Shown: one piece after another, positions 22,237 to 31,004 of the stretch
Position numbering within the stretch: position 1 is the first letter of the stretch
How the letters are laid out: each line of letters starts with the position of its first letter
Source of the DNA: Burkholderiales bacterium
GTDB lineage: Bacteria > Pseudomonadota > Gammaproteobacteria > Burkholderiales > Burkholderiaceae_C
Assembly (NCBI GenBank): GCA_028869095.1
Contig: JAGWTE010000003.1
Coordinates: forward strand, 1-36,740
Length of the DNA stretch: 36,740 bases
Direction of reading: 5' to 3'
Notes under the pieces: model-generated
The model's input: only the letters and a program-made list of their open reading frames with translations
Told to the model about the DNA's origin: nothing
The model's database searches: none
Program-made: the position numbers and the translations under genes

Positions 22237-23451
22237 TTATTCCAACTGACTGGCGGCCTGGAGGGCGCGCAAGATGGCACCGTTGATGTCAGAGAAGCTC
22301 ATCATCATGTGATCGGCCGCTTCCTTGATGTCATACATGGTGCTACCTTCAACGGCCTTGACCAGGTTGAAGTAGGGCTCATAGGGGCCGGAGTGATCAA
22401 CCAGCGCCTGGTAGACGCGCTCAGGGACCGGGATGGTTTTGAGCAGCGAGCTGAAGGGCTGGCGGAACATGCGGTCCAGCAAGGAAAACACGCCGCAGAT
22501 GAACAACTCGCTGCGTTGCTCGTCGTCGCCACTGAGCTTGCCCAATTCTTCCATCAACAGGCCCCGACGCACCGCCGCGAACATCACCGGGCGCATATTG
22601 GGGTCTTTGGATGCGGTGGCCAGCAGCAGTGCCAGCCAGCGCTTGAGGCGTTGGTAGCCCAGGATCATAATGGCGTGGCGGAAGGAGTTGATCTCCACCG
22701 ACAGACCAAAGGCGGGCGAGTTGATGTAGCGCATCAGCTTGTAGGCCAGGGCCGGATCGCGCTTGAGGGTGTTTTCAAGGTCTTCGATCTCGGCTTCTTT
22801 GTGAACTTGGTCGATCAGGTGCACGATCACCTGCAAGGCAGGTTGGTCGGCGGGGCGGGCCGACTCATCGATGATGTTGTCAATGGGCCAGCCCAACACG
22901 GCGGCTGCACCGCGCCGAAACGCGGTTTCCATATCGGTCACGTTGTTGATGCCGGCCTGCACGTGGGCGATGTTGCGAATGAACCCCTCACCGGCGGCCC
23001 CGGCGGCCGATGGGGTGCTGGTGGCCGGGTCATAGCGGCGGTCGTCTTCAAAATCGATGATCGCGTATTTGAAGCAGTCCAGCACTTCGCGTGGCAGCTC
23101 TTGGAGTGGGCGGCCTTTGAGCAACAAGGTGCTGCCGTTGGCGTGCAGGGTGCAAAGCGGGTCGACAAAGCTGGGGTCGCCAGCCATGAAGGCGGGTAAT
23201 TCGATGAGGATGTGGGTGCCGGGCTGAGCGTCGAGCATGTCGCGCAGCAAGCTTTCACTGACGATGTTCATCCACAGCTGACCGCCATCGGCTGGCCAGG
23301 TTTCGCTGATGGCTTCGAGCAGGTCGTTGGGCTGCAGCGCCGCGTTCTGCGACAGAGGGAAGATGCTCAGGCGTGTCGCGGTGACGTTGCGATTGCGATC
23401 GATGACGGGTGAGTATGCCAGGGCAAGTTGTCCGAGGATGGTGTGATCCAT
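22237..23451 (-). CDS. Degenerate-EAL / HDOD domain regulator (YuxH/CdgJ-like)
   Basis: The protein has 404 residues. The first half (about 1-195) has the outline of an EAL domain (LAYSPVIDRNRNV, HILIELPAFM, YAIIDFEDD), but the E-A-L signature and the acidic metal ligands are missing, so c-di-GMP hydrolysis is unlikely. The second half (about 200-390) is an HDOD domain with DPALAYKLMRYINSPAFGL and FRHAIMILGYQRLKRWL, lacking HD catalysis. Related proteins such as Vibrio CdgJ affect motility. It begins 14 bases after flgL and is probably the last gene of the flagellar operon, which supports a role in flagellar or c-di-GMP-linked control, possibly as a binding scaffold. Confidence 0.85.
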   Translation of the reverse strand: MDHTILGQLALAYSPVIDRNRNVTATRLSIFPLSQNAALQPNDLLEAISETWPADGGQLWMNIVSESLLRDMLDAQPGTHILIELPAFMAGDPSFVDPLCTLHANGSTLLLKGRPLQELPREVLDCFKYAIIDFEDDRRYDPATSTPSAAGAAGEGFIRNIAHVQAGINNVTDMETAFRRGAAAVLGWPIDNIIDESARPADQPALQVIVHLIDQVHKEAEIEDLENTLKRDPALAYKLMRYINSPAFGLSVEINSFRHAIMILGYQRLKRWLALLLATASKDPNMRPVMFAAVRRGLLMEELGKLSGDDEQRSELFICGVFSLLDRMFRQPFSSLLKTIPVPERVYQALVDHSGPYEPYFNLVKAVEGSTMYDIKEAADHMMMSFSDINGAILRALQAASQLE

Positions 23452-23465
23452 TGTGGCTGCCTGAT

Positions 23466-24668
23466 TTATTGAGCGTTGATATATTGGAACAGAGACATTT
23501 TTTGCACCATCGAATAGCTTTGCAAGGCCGCTTGATAACCTGACTGCTTGGCCTGGAATGCTGATATCGCACTGGTCATGTCAAGGTCTTCGGCATTGGA
23601 TTGCGCAGTTTGAGCAGCGAGCTTGGATGAGCTAATGCGGTTTTCGATGCCAGCCATTGTGTTTAGCGATTCGCCAACAGCAGAGCGACCGCCTTGCACG
23701 GTGCTGAGGACGCTGTCCATGTCGCTGATGCCTTTGTTTACAGCTTGGGTGATTTGTCCATTGTTCAAACCGGTGGTATTCAAGGTTTTGATGGCACTGT
23801 CGAGCGCATCGAAGACGCTCAGGTTCTTTTGTGATGGATTGATGGTGAATTGGTCCGCGTTAGCAGGGACACCCTTGATCGTGAACGTCATGCCATCCAC
23901 AGTGATTGCCTGACCATCCTTATACGGGACAGGGCTGCCGCCGTTGATCGTATAGGTGGTGGTCCCAGCGCTGACTTGGAAGGCAATCGCATAAGGGGCT
24001 GACGACGTCCCGGTAAGGTAAGGATTTGTGCGAGGGTCTGACACGGATCCAGCAGTGATCCAGCTTGATCCGGTGTTGGTCGGACTGGCTGCTGTGACGA
24101 AAACACCATTACCTTGTGAGGCCTTCAGCCAGACGTTTTGCCCATCGACAGTCAGATTCATCGATTCACTGGCCGGCGCGCGCAACTCACCGCCCTGACC
24201 GATAAATTGAACACCGCCAGGCGCATCGACGAAGGGAGGGGTGGCCGATCCTTGGCCACCAAAGACAAATCCTCCGTTGCCGTCGGGGCGATTGGCGACG
24301 GACAACAACTGAGTGCGGATTTTCTGCAGTTTCTTGGCGATGCTTTGACGTTCATTGTCCGTGTAGGTGGCATTACCGGCAGAGATAAATGACTCGCGGG
24401 CCTGTTGAAGCAAATCAACTGCATCGCCCATGGATGATTCGGCAATTTGCATGACGTTGCGGCTCGCATTGAGGGCTCGCGTGTCGGCATCGGCCCGTCC
24501 AATCGAGGTCAGTGCACGTTCAGCTTGTGCCGCTGCAATCGGATCATCACTGGGGACGTTAACCTTTTTACCCGATGTCAGTTGACTCTGAGACTGCACG
24601 AGGTCGGTCTGGCGCTGTTGAAGTGATTCAATCGCTTGTTGGTAGGTGTGAGCTGTACTGATGCGCAT
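23466..24668 (-). CDS. flgL: Flagellar hook-filament junction protein FlgL (HAP3)
   Basis: The protein has 400 residues. FlgL forms the last ring between hook and filament and is exported by the flagellar type III system. The N-terminal flagellin-like helix MRISTAHTYQQAIESLQ and LTSGKKVNVPSDDPIAAAQ and the C-terminal helical part ending in YQAALQSYSMVQKMSLFQYIN form the conserved D0/D1 domains. The central region (about 150-300), which is variable in the family, is richer in Thr, Gly and Asn. The gene starts 15 bases after flgK. The middle of the gene looks poorer in G+C than its neighbours. Confidence 0.95.
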   Translation of the reverse strand: MRISTAHTYQQAIESLQQRQTDLVQSQSQLTSGKKVNVPSDDPIAAAQAERALTSIGRADADTRALNASRNVMQIAESSMGDAVDLLQQARESFISAGNATYTDNERQSIAKKLQKIRTQLLSVANRPDGNGGFVFGGQGSATPPFVDAPGGVQFIGQGGELRAPASESMNLTVDGQNVWLKASQGNGVFVTAASPTNTGSSWITAGSVSDPRTNPYLTGTSSAPYAIAFQVSAGTTTYTINGGSPVPYKDGQAITVDGMTFTIKGVPANADQFTINPSQKNLSVFDALDSAIKTLNTTGLNNGQITQAVNKGISDMDSVLSTVQGGRSAVGESLNTMAGIENRISSSKLAAQTAQSNAEDLDMTSAISAFQAKQSGYQAALQSYSMVQKMSLFQYINAQ

Positions 24669-24683
24669 GGTTTCGCTCCTTCA

Positions 24684-26648
24684 TTACCCATTCATTGTGC
24701 TCAGCAGCGTGCTGAATACCGACTGCGCGACTTGCAGTACTTTGGCTGCAGCCTGATAGTTTTGCTGGAACTGGATCATTTTGGCGGCTTCTTCGTCAAG
24801 GTTCACGCCAGTTTTGTTTTGCAACAATGTTTGCGATGCGTTCGATTGTTTGCTGGAGATGTCCGCCGACGTCGTGGCACTCTGAACCGTGACGCCGACG
24901 TTGCCGATCAATTGAGAGTACGCCGTGGTGATGCTGGCGCCGGGAACCAGGACATCTGAGGCCGGGTTGAGCGGGTCTGTGACGATGCGTTGCCGTCCGA
25001 CGATGTCTTCGTCGCGAAGGCCCAGCAAGCTCAATGCATTGCCGTTATTGTTGCCAGGGAACTGTGTGGCGCTGACCTGTAGTTTGTCGTTCTTGGCAGG
25101 CACGCCGTTCAGTTTGAGCTGCCAGCCGTTATAGGAAATGGGCGTGCCGGCCTTCCATGTCCCTGTGATCGAGACACCTGCCGTAGCATCTGTCAGCGTG
25201 TAGTTGCCTGCGCTGTCTGTAAATTGAATACGAACATCGTTGTAAGGCGTCGTCGCTTTCGATGTCACCGATAAAGATGCCACCGAGACGGTCCCTGTGT
25301 TGGCGGAATCAACTGTCCCGGTTACAGGGGATGCCGCAGCAATTCCACTGGGCTTGTCCAACACTCGTGTCATGTTGATGGCGGCATTGCCCACAGGCTG
25401 CAATATGAACTGATCCCCCGATGGAATGGGGCCAGAAATGCCGATCTTCATGCCATCAACGACGGAGCCGTTAGTGATTTTGCTGAAAGCAGTGTTATCG
25501 CTTAGGCGGGTGAGCTTGTAGGTGCCTGGATTGCTTGGGTCATTTTCCAGTCTGTAGTCACTCGCCTGTAGCTCTCTGCCATCCGTGACAGTGACGCTAA
25601 CAGGGGGACTGGTCAAAGATGAGGCGTTGAATCGGGACGGCAATACAGTCGGGGCCCCGACACTAAAAATGTTGGCTCCGGCAGATGAGGGCGTGCCCAG
25701 ATCCAGACCAAACGATTGTTGTTGGTTGACGCGCCAGCTTAATGCCGCGGCCATTTGCCCTAACTGATTTTTGGCAGCAGGAATGTCCTGATCTTGCAGC
25801 TGTATCAGTCCCTTGAGGCTGCCGCCTGTGATGGTGCTGCCATACAGAGGTGTGGTGCCGTTTGGATTGATCATGGAGACGCGCCCCTGCGTGGCGTCGA
25901 ATTTGTCGACTTCCACGGTCAGTTTCTCCGCAGTGTTCCCCAACACCAGCCGTTGCCCCCCCCCCATGAAAATGCTGAGGGATCCGTCATCTGCTGAGAC
26001 GGTTGATACCTGGACCTTGGTATTGAGTTGCTTGACCAGTTCGTCTCGGGTGTCCAGCAGGTCGTTGGGTGGCTGGCCACTGCCTTGAGCCATAGCAATT
26101 TTCTGGTTGATATCCGCGATTTGTTTGGTGATGTCGTTGACTTGGCTGACCGTTGCCTTCATGTCAGACATGACGCCGGCTTGCATGGAGGTCAGTTGCC
26201 CGGCGGCGTTCTGCATTTGGCTGGCCAAGTCCTGCGAGCGAGCGAGCGCGACTTGTCGAGCAGAGAGGTCTTGCGGTTGGTTGGCGACGTCAACGAAGGA
26301 ATTGAGCATCTGGCTGGACGCATAGCCCACGCCTGCTGTACCGGTCTGGAAGACTTTTTCTAGCTGCTTGAGCGTGTTGAGCCGAGTTTGATCTGCGGAA
26401 GATGTCGCCAGGTTGCTGTTGGCTTCTCGAGTGAGAAACTGATCACTGGCGCGTGACACGGTTTGAATCCGGACGCCTCGACCAAAGAAACCGGCACCAG
26501 AAAATTGTCCGCCTTCAGTGGCCAGTTCAACTGATTGCACCGAATAGCCAGCGGTGTTGGCGTTGCTGATGTTGTGGCTGACCGTCTGAAGCATGGCCGT
26601 ATTGGCCAACATGGCCCGGGTGCTCAGCGCAAGAACGTTTGATCCCAT
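24684..26648 (-). CDS. flgK: Flagellar hook-associated protein FlgK (HAP1)
   Basis: The protein has 654 residues. FlgK forms the first junction ring on the hook. The N-terminal rod-like motif is LANTAMLQTVSHNISNANTAGYSVQ, and the C-terminal helix ends in QFQQNYQAAAKVLQVAQSVFSTLLSTMN, as in all FlgK. Residues about 330-560 are the variable outer domain. The coding strand has ten G in a row (25956-25965 on the plus strand as C), encoding the end of Met228 and Gly229-231 in IFMGGGQRLVLG; a one-base slip there would cut the protein to about a third. The gene begins 20 bases after flgJ. Its variable middle looks lower in G+C than the flanking genes. Confidence 0.95.
   Translation of the reverse strand: MGSNVLALSTRAMLANTAMLQTVSHNISNANTAGYSVQSVELATEGGQFSGAGFFGRGVRIQTVSRASDQFLTREANSNLATSSADQTRLNTLKQLEKVFQTGTAGVGYASSQMLNSFVDVANQPQDLSARQVALARSQDLASQMQNAAGQLTSMQAGVMSDMKATVSQVNDITKQIADINQKIAMAQGSGQPPNDLLDTRDELVKQLNTKVQVSTVSADDGSLSIFMGGGQRLVLGNTAEKLTVEVDKFDATQGRVSMINPNGTTPLYGSTITGGSLKGLIQLQDQDIPAAKNQLGQMAAALSWRVNQQQSFGLDLGTPSSAGANIFSVGAPTVLPSRFNASSLTSPPVSVTVTDGRELQASDYRLENDPSNPGTYKLTRLSDNTAFSKITNGSVVDGMKIGISGPIPSGDQFILQPVGNAAINMTRVLDKPSGIAAASPVTGTVDSANTGTVSVASLSVTSKATTPYNDVRIQFTDSAGNYTLTDATAGVSITGTWKAGTPISYNGWQLKLNGVPAKNDKLQVSATQFPGNNNGNALSLLGLRDEDIVGRQRIVTDPLNPASDVLVPGASITTAYSQLIGNVGVTVQSATTSADISSKQSNASQTLLQNKTGVNLDEEAAKMIQFQQNYQAAAKVLQVAQSVFSTLLSTMNG
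25956..25965. repeat. Homopolymeric C10 (G10 in flgK) tract
   Basis: Ten uninterrupted C on the plus strand lie inside flgK and are read as ATG GGG GGG GGG on the coding strand. It is the longest single-base run I noticed in the window. Length is of the kind that slips during replication. Confidence 0.9.
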
Positions 26649-26668
26649 GGTGTACTCCGATCAGCCAT

Positions 26669-27589
26669 TCAAGTGACGGAACGTTGCAGACGCAGCGTGG
26701 TGTTGATCGTCTTGGTCAACTTGTCCGCGTATGCGGGGTCTGTGGCATAACCCGCCTTTTGCAGTCCCTTGGCATAGTCCTTCACCGAATCGGCCATCGC
26801 AACGGTTTGACTGTAGCGCGGGCTTTGGCTCAATAGGCGTGCATGGTCGGTGAAGGCTTCTGCATACGAGTCATAGGCGCGGAATTTGGCCGTGACTTTT
26901 TTGGCAACACCGTTGGTGTATTCGGTGGTTGTCACTTCTGCCACTTTGCCCTTCCAGTCTGCGCCGGCTTTGATGCCGAACAGGTTGTGGCTGGGGGTGC
27001 CGTCTTTCATCTTGATTTCATGTTTGCCCCAGCCCGACTCCAGGGCGGCTTGACCAATGATGTTGGACGCCGGAATGCCGGTGGCACGTTCAGCGGCTTG
27101 TGCAGCCCATTGGTGCTGGCGCACAAAACGCTCGGACGGCGACAGGTTCTTGTCGTCGAATTGCACTTGCGTGTTGGCGGTCACGTCTGAGGTGGTCGAT
27201 TTCAGCGAGGGCAGGGTGACGGTGCTGTTGAAGCTGCTGGCATCTGCCTGGGTGCCTGTCTGTTGTGCGGCCGACTGTGTCGCCACGCCCATCTGGCGTT
27301 CCAGCTGCTTGGCAATCTTGTCGCCCAAGCCGCCGGGGATGCCGGTCATCTGGTTGGCAAACTGGGTGTCCAGCATGCTGGTGCCCATCTCGGTGGCCTG
27401 GTTGTCCAGCATGCCGGTGCTCATGGTGGAGGCACGCATGCTTTTCATCAGCTCTTGCATGAACAGGCCTTCGAGCTGCTTTGCCGCTTCTTTGATGCCG
27501 GCTTTGGGGTCGGTGCCCGAGGAGGACTTCAAACGGTCCAAAGACCGCAAGTCCATGCTCAAGCTGTTGCTGGTTTGTGAGAGTCCCAT
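26669..27589 (-). CDS. flgJ: Flagellar rod assembly protein / peptidoglycan hydrolase FlgJ
   Basis: The protein has 306 residues. The N-terminal part (about 25-105) is the rod-cap domain (AAKQLEGLFMQELMKSMRAS, GLGDKIAKQLERQ). A Ser/Thr-rich linker follows. The C-terminal glucosaminidase domain (about 150-306) includes GQAALESGWGKHE with Glu184 at the position of the catalytic Glu known from Salmonella FlgJ. It opens a hole in the wall for the rod and caps rod growth. The ATG at 27589 overlaps the flgI stop; a longer open frame to 27868 is only the shadow of flgI. Confidence 0.95.
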   Translation of the reverse strand: MGLSQTSNSLSMDLRSLDRLKSSSGTDPKAGIKEAAKQLEGLFMQELMKSMRASTMSTGMLDNQATEMGTSMLDTQFANQMTGIPGGLGDKIAKQLERQMGVATQSAAQQTGTQADASSFNSTVTLPSLKSTTSDVTANTQVQFDDKNLSPSERFVRQHQWAAQAAERATGIPASNIIGQAALESGWGKHEIKMKDGTPSHNLFGIKAGADWKGKVAEVTTTEYTNGVAKKVTAKFRAYDSYAEAFTDHARLLSQSPRYSQTVAMADSVKDYAKGLQKAGYATDPAYADKLTKTINTTLRLQRSVT

Positions 27590-28719
27590 CAGATCACCTC
27601 TAACTCCGCCTCTAGTGCGCCAGCAGCCTTCATGGCTTGCAAGATGGCCAGCAGATCTTGCGGGTTGGCACCCAGGGTGTTGAGGGCCTTGACCACGTCG
27701 GTGAGCTTGGTGCCCGCTGGCAGTTGGATCAAGGAGCCGGGTTCTTGATTGATTCGGATGTCGGTCTTTTGGGTCGACACGGTTTGCCCTTGCGACAGGG
27801 CGTTGGGCTGGCTGATGACCGGGGTGGAACTGATGGTCACCGACAGATTGCCATGGGCCACCGCGCAAGGGCCAATGGTCACGGCCTGGTTGACCACGAT
27901 GGAGCCGGTGCGGGCATTGATGATGACCTTGGCAGCTGGGACGGCACGGTCGATGGGCAGGTTCTCCAGATCTGCCATGAAGGCCACGCGCTCACCGGGT
28001 TGCACGGGCAGGCGGACAGAGATCGTGCGGCCGTTGATGGCCTCGGCCACGCCAGCGCCCTTGGCCTTGTTGATGGTGTCGGCCACCTCGCGTGCGGTGT
28101 TGAAATCGTCCGCTTGCAGATCCAACTGGGCCACAGCGTTTTGCAACCAGGGTGTGGGCACGCTGCGCTCCACCGTCGCGCCGCCAGGGATGCGGCCGGC
28201 ACTGAGGTGGTTGATCTGGACCTTGGAGCCGCCTGCAGCAGCACCTGCACCGCCCACGATCAGGTTGCCTTGGGCCATGGCATAAATCTGTCCGTCCATG
28301 CCTTTGAGAGGCGTTGCAATCAGGGTGCCGCCGCGCAGGGACTTGGCATTGGCCAAAGACGAGACGTTGATGTCCAGTTCTTGGCCAGGTTGCGCAAACG
28401 GAGGCAGGGTGGCGGTGACCAGGACTGCGGCCACGTTTTTGAGTTGCATGGTGGTGCCATTGGGTACGGTGATGCCCAACTGCTGCAACATGGCGTTCAA
28501 GCTTTGCGCTGTGAAGGGAGCCGAGGTGGTCTGGTCGCCTGTGCCATCCAGGCCCACGACCAGGCCATAGCCCATCAACTGGTTGGAGCGCACGCCTTGA
28601 ACGGCGGCGATTTCTTTCAGACGGACCGCTTTGGCTTCAATCGGCCACCACAGGGCTGCCGATGCGGCCATGAAGGCCATGGCGATGAGCCATTTGAGGA
28701 TGCGATCGGAGGTGTTCAT
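27589..28719 (-). CDS. flgI: Flagellar P-ring protein FlgI
   Basis: The protein has 376 residues. A signal peptide (about 1-30, ending IEAKA-VRL) sends FlgI to the periplasm, where it forms the peptidoglycan ring around the rod. The family start of the mature protein, RLKEIAAVQGVRSNQLMGYG, followed by LVVGLDGTGDQT, and the C-terminal LTDVVKALNTLGANPQDLLAILQAMK are present. Length is normal. It follows flgH after 42 bases, and its stop overlaps the flgJ start by one base in ATGA-type coupling. Confidence 0.96.
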   Translation of the reverse strand: MNTSDRILKWLIAMAFMAASAALWWPIEAKAVRLKEIAAVQGVRSNQLMGYGLVVGLDGTGDQTTSAPFTAQSLNAMLQQLGITVPNGTTMQLKNVAAVLVTATLPPFAQPGQELDINVSSLANAKSLRGGTLIATPLKGMDGQIYAMAQGNLIVGGAGAAAGGSKVQINHLSAGRIPGGATVERSVPTPWLQNAVAQLDLQADDFNTAREVADTINKAKGAGVAEAINGRTISVRLPVQPGERVAFMADLENLPIDRAVPAAKVIINARTGSIVVNQAVTIGPCAVAHGNLSVTISSTPVISQPNALSQGQTVSTQKTDIRINQEPGSLIQLPAGTKLTDVVKALNTLGANPQDLLAILQAMKAAGALEAELEVI

Positions 28720-28761
28720 GGGGCCGACTCTTTTGAGGGTTCGGTCCCATTTTGAGCAACT

Positions 28762-29442
28762 TTAGAGCGGGAGAATGTTCAAAAAGAAGCGTGCTAGCCA
28801 GCCTATTCCTTGCGCTTCAGACTGGGCACCCCGTCCCTTTTGCTCGATCCGCACGTTGGCAATCTGGGTGGAGGCCACCGTGTTGCCCGGTTGGATCGTG
28901 GCCGGATCGATCTGGCCCGAGAACTTCAGGATGTCGACGTTCTTGGCCACGCCAATTTGCTTCTCACCGGAAATGATCAGGTGCCCGTTGGGCAGCACTT
29001 CCACCACCGTGCAAGTGACGATGCCGGAGAAATTGTTGCTGCTCTCGGTCGTGCCTTTGCCATCAAACGCATTGGCCGACTTGCCGTTGATATCGAGCTT
29101 GCCCAACTGGTCAGATCGGATCAGAGGAACTGCTGCAATGGATCCAGAGACGCTGCCAGTCTTGGAAATGGAGCTGGTTGTCTTTTGTTTGGCGGAAATC
29201 TTCTCGTCAATCGTCACGGTCACGATGTCACCCACCATCCGGGCTCGATAAGTCTCGTACAGCGGGCGGTAGCTGGCCGCTTGAAAGATGGCGCCGTTGT
29301 TGACGGGGACATAGCGAGCCGCCTCGGGCCGAGCCTGAGTGGGCTCAATCACATCCACGGTGGGGGCGGTCGCCATGCACCCGCTCAGGGCCAGCGCGGC
29401 CAAAGCGGCGGCGGCCAGGTGACTAGACGAGAAGAGCTTCAT
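28762..29442 (-). CDS. flgH: Flagellar L-ring lipoprotein FlgH
   Basis: The protein has 226 residues. The lipoprotein signal ends in ALSGC with the acylated Cys near residue 22, and FlgH forms the outer-membrane ring. Family motifs include GDIVTVTIDEKISAKQKTTS, ITCTVVEVLPNGHLIISGEKQI (as VTCTVVEVLPNGHL) and VDILKFSGQIDPATI, with WLARFFLNILPL at the end. The ATG at 29442 overlaps the flgG stop in TGATG; a GTG three bases upstream is also possible. Confidence 0.95.
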   Translation of the reverse strand: MKLFSSSHLAAAALAALALSGCMATAPTVDVIEPTQARPEAARYVPVNNGAIFQAASYRPLYETYRARMVGDIVTVTIDEKISAKQKTTSSISKTGSVSGSIAAVPLIRSDQLGKLDINGKSANAFDGKGTTESSNNFSGIVTCTVVEVLPNGHLIISGEKQIGVAKNVDILKFSGQIDPATIQPGNTVASTQIANVRIEQKGRGAQSEAQGIGWLARFFLNILPL

Positions 29443-30224
29443 CACAGTTGTCCCAGGCGTTGCAGCATTTGATCCGAGGTCTGGATCGCCTTGGAGTTGA
29501 GCTCGTAGGCGCGCTGAGTCTGGATCATGGACACCAACTCTTCGACCACGTTCACGTTGGATGTTTCGACGAAGCCTTGCGATACCGTGCCCATGCTGTT
29601 AGTGCCGGGGGCAGCGGTTTGTGGTGTGCCGGACGAGGCCGTTTCGGCAAAGATATTCTGCCCCTTGGGATCCAGGCCGGGCGGGTTGATGAAGCTGGCC
29701 AATTGGATCTGCCCCAGATTCTGCGGTGTTGTCTGGCCGGGCAGCAAAGCGGTCACGGTGCCATCGTTGCCAATGGTCAGGCTGGTGGCATTGGCCGGCA
29801 CGGTGATGCCGGGCTGTACCAGGTAGCCGTTGTTGGTGACGATCTGGCCTTGACTGTCCAGTTTGAACGAACCATCGCGGGTATAGCCCGTGGTGCCATC
29901 GGGCATCTGTACCTGGAAAAAACCGTTGCCATTGATGGCGACGTCCAGATTGTTGCTGCTCGATTGCAAACTGCCTTGGGTGAACAGGCGCGAAGTGGCC
30001 ACCGGACGGACGCCCAGGCCCACTTGCAAGCCGGTCGGCAGTTGGGTCTGCTCGGAACTGTTGGCACCGCTTTGACGCAGGTTCTGGTACATCAGGTCTT
30101 CAAAGACCGCGTGCGAACGCTTGTACCCATTGGTGCCACTGTTGGCCAGGTTGTTGGAAATGTGATCCAGCTGGGTTTGCTGGGCTTCCATGCCGGACTT
30201 TGAGATCCACAGTGAACGCATCAT
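29442..30224 (-). CDS. flgG: Flagellar distal rod protein FlgG
   Basis: The protein has 260 residues, the usual length. It starts with [20 protein letters not shown] and [20 protein letters not shown], the N-terminal axial motif with the FlgG-type insertion, and contains [18 protein letters not shown], a FlgG hallmark. It ends in [21 protein letters not shown] and LQRLGQL. It forms the distal rod and is exported without a cleaved signal. The gene is translationally coupled to flgH and lies 33 bases after flgF. Confidence 0.97.
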   Translation of the reverse strand: MMRSLWISKSGMEAQQTQLDHISNNLANSGTNGYKRSHAVFEDLMYQNLRQSGANSSEQTQLPTGLQVGLGVRPVATSRLFTQGSLQSSSNNLDVAINGNGFFQVQMPDGTTGYTRDGSFKLDSQGQIVTNNGYLVQPGITVPANATSLTIGNDGTVTALLPGQTTPQNLGQIQLASFINPPGLDPKGQNIFAETASSGTPQTAAPGTNSMGTVSQGFVETSNVNVVEELVSMIQTQRAYELNSKAIQTSDQMLQRLGQL

Positions 30225-30257
30225 GGCCGTTCTCCTTTGACTACAGGGCTAAATCGA

Positions 30258-30992
30258 TCAACCACCGCTGTTGGACAGCAGCTGGGTTGCGGCTTTTTCA
30301 TCCGCCTCGGCGGTTTGAAGCAGCTTCATCTGGGTTTCAAACTGGCGCGCAGCGGAGATCATCGCCACCATGTTTTCAATCGGGTTCACGTTCGATCCTT
30401 CGAGCGAACGGTCTTGCAAACGCGCATTGGGGTCCGCAGGCAAGTCGGTACCATCACCACTGCGAAACAGGCCGTCTTCTCCGCGGACCAGTTTGTCTTC
30501 GGGCGTCACCATCTTGAGCTTGCCCACCGTGGTGCTCTTGCCATTGGCCTGCCTGGCACTGACGGTACCGTCAGGTGCAATGCTGGGCTCTGTGTTGGCG
30601 GGCAGGCTGATCGGGCCACCGTCGCCCAGTACGGTCAAGCCGTTCTGGGTGACCAGCGTGCCTTCGGTGTTCACGGCCAGCGAGCCAAATCGCGTGTAAG
30701 CCTCGGTGCCATCCAGACCCTGAACGCCCAGCCAGGACTTGCCTTGCATGGCCACGTCCAGTGAACGGCCGGTGAAGTTGATGGGACCAGTGGCGTCGTC
30801 GTAGCCGACGGTAGTTTCCAGTGCATAGACGCGGGTACTGGCGCCATCGCCTCGCACCGGAACGGCTCGCACGGCCTGCAGCTCGGCTCGAAAACCGGTG
30901 GTGCTGACGTTGGCCAGATTGTGCGACAGCACATCCTGACGCTGCATATTGGTCTTGGCGCCAGCCATGCCCAAGTAAATCATGCGGTCCAT
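30258..30992 (-). CDS. flgF: Flagellar proximal rod protein FlgF
   Basis: The protein has 244 residues. It carries the axial-protein start MDRMIYLGMAGAKTNMQRQD and HNLANVSTTGFRAELQAV, a short central domain, and the C-terminal NPIENMVAMISAARQFETQMKLLQTAE. FlgF is a minor proximal rod component. It sits between flgE (12 bases upstream) and flgG in the conserved order. Confidence 0.96.
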   Translation of the reverse strand: MDRMIYLGMAGAKTNMQRQDVLSHNLANVSTTGFRAELQAVRAVPVRGDGASTRVYALETTVGYDDATGPINFTGRSLDVAMQGKSWLGVQGLDGTEAYTRFGSLAVNTEGTLVTQNGLTVLGDGGPISLPANTEPSIAPDGTVSARQANGKSTTVGKLKMVTPEDKLVRGEDGLFRSGDGTDLPADPNARLQDRSLEGSNVNPIENMVAMISAARQFETQMKLLQTAEADEKAATQLLSNSGG

Positions 30993-31004
30993 GTGTGACT
31001 CCTA

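Noticed and set aside
22006-23199. A 397-residue open frame antisense to the srkA start and the HDOD gene
   Set aside because: It spans a gene boundary, has no domain, and its sequence is biased to His, Gly, Val and Gln as expected for a shadow frame.
27637-28755. A 372-residue open frame antisense to flgI, almost as long as the gene
   Set aside because: It follows from the high G+C third positions of flgI. Its translation is rich in Gly, His, Asp and Arg without any domain, and flgI is certain.
29448-30203. A 251-residue open frame antisense to flgG
   Set aside because: flgG is unmistakable, and the antisense frame has no motif or ribosome site.
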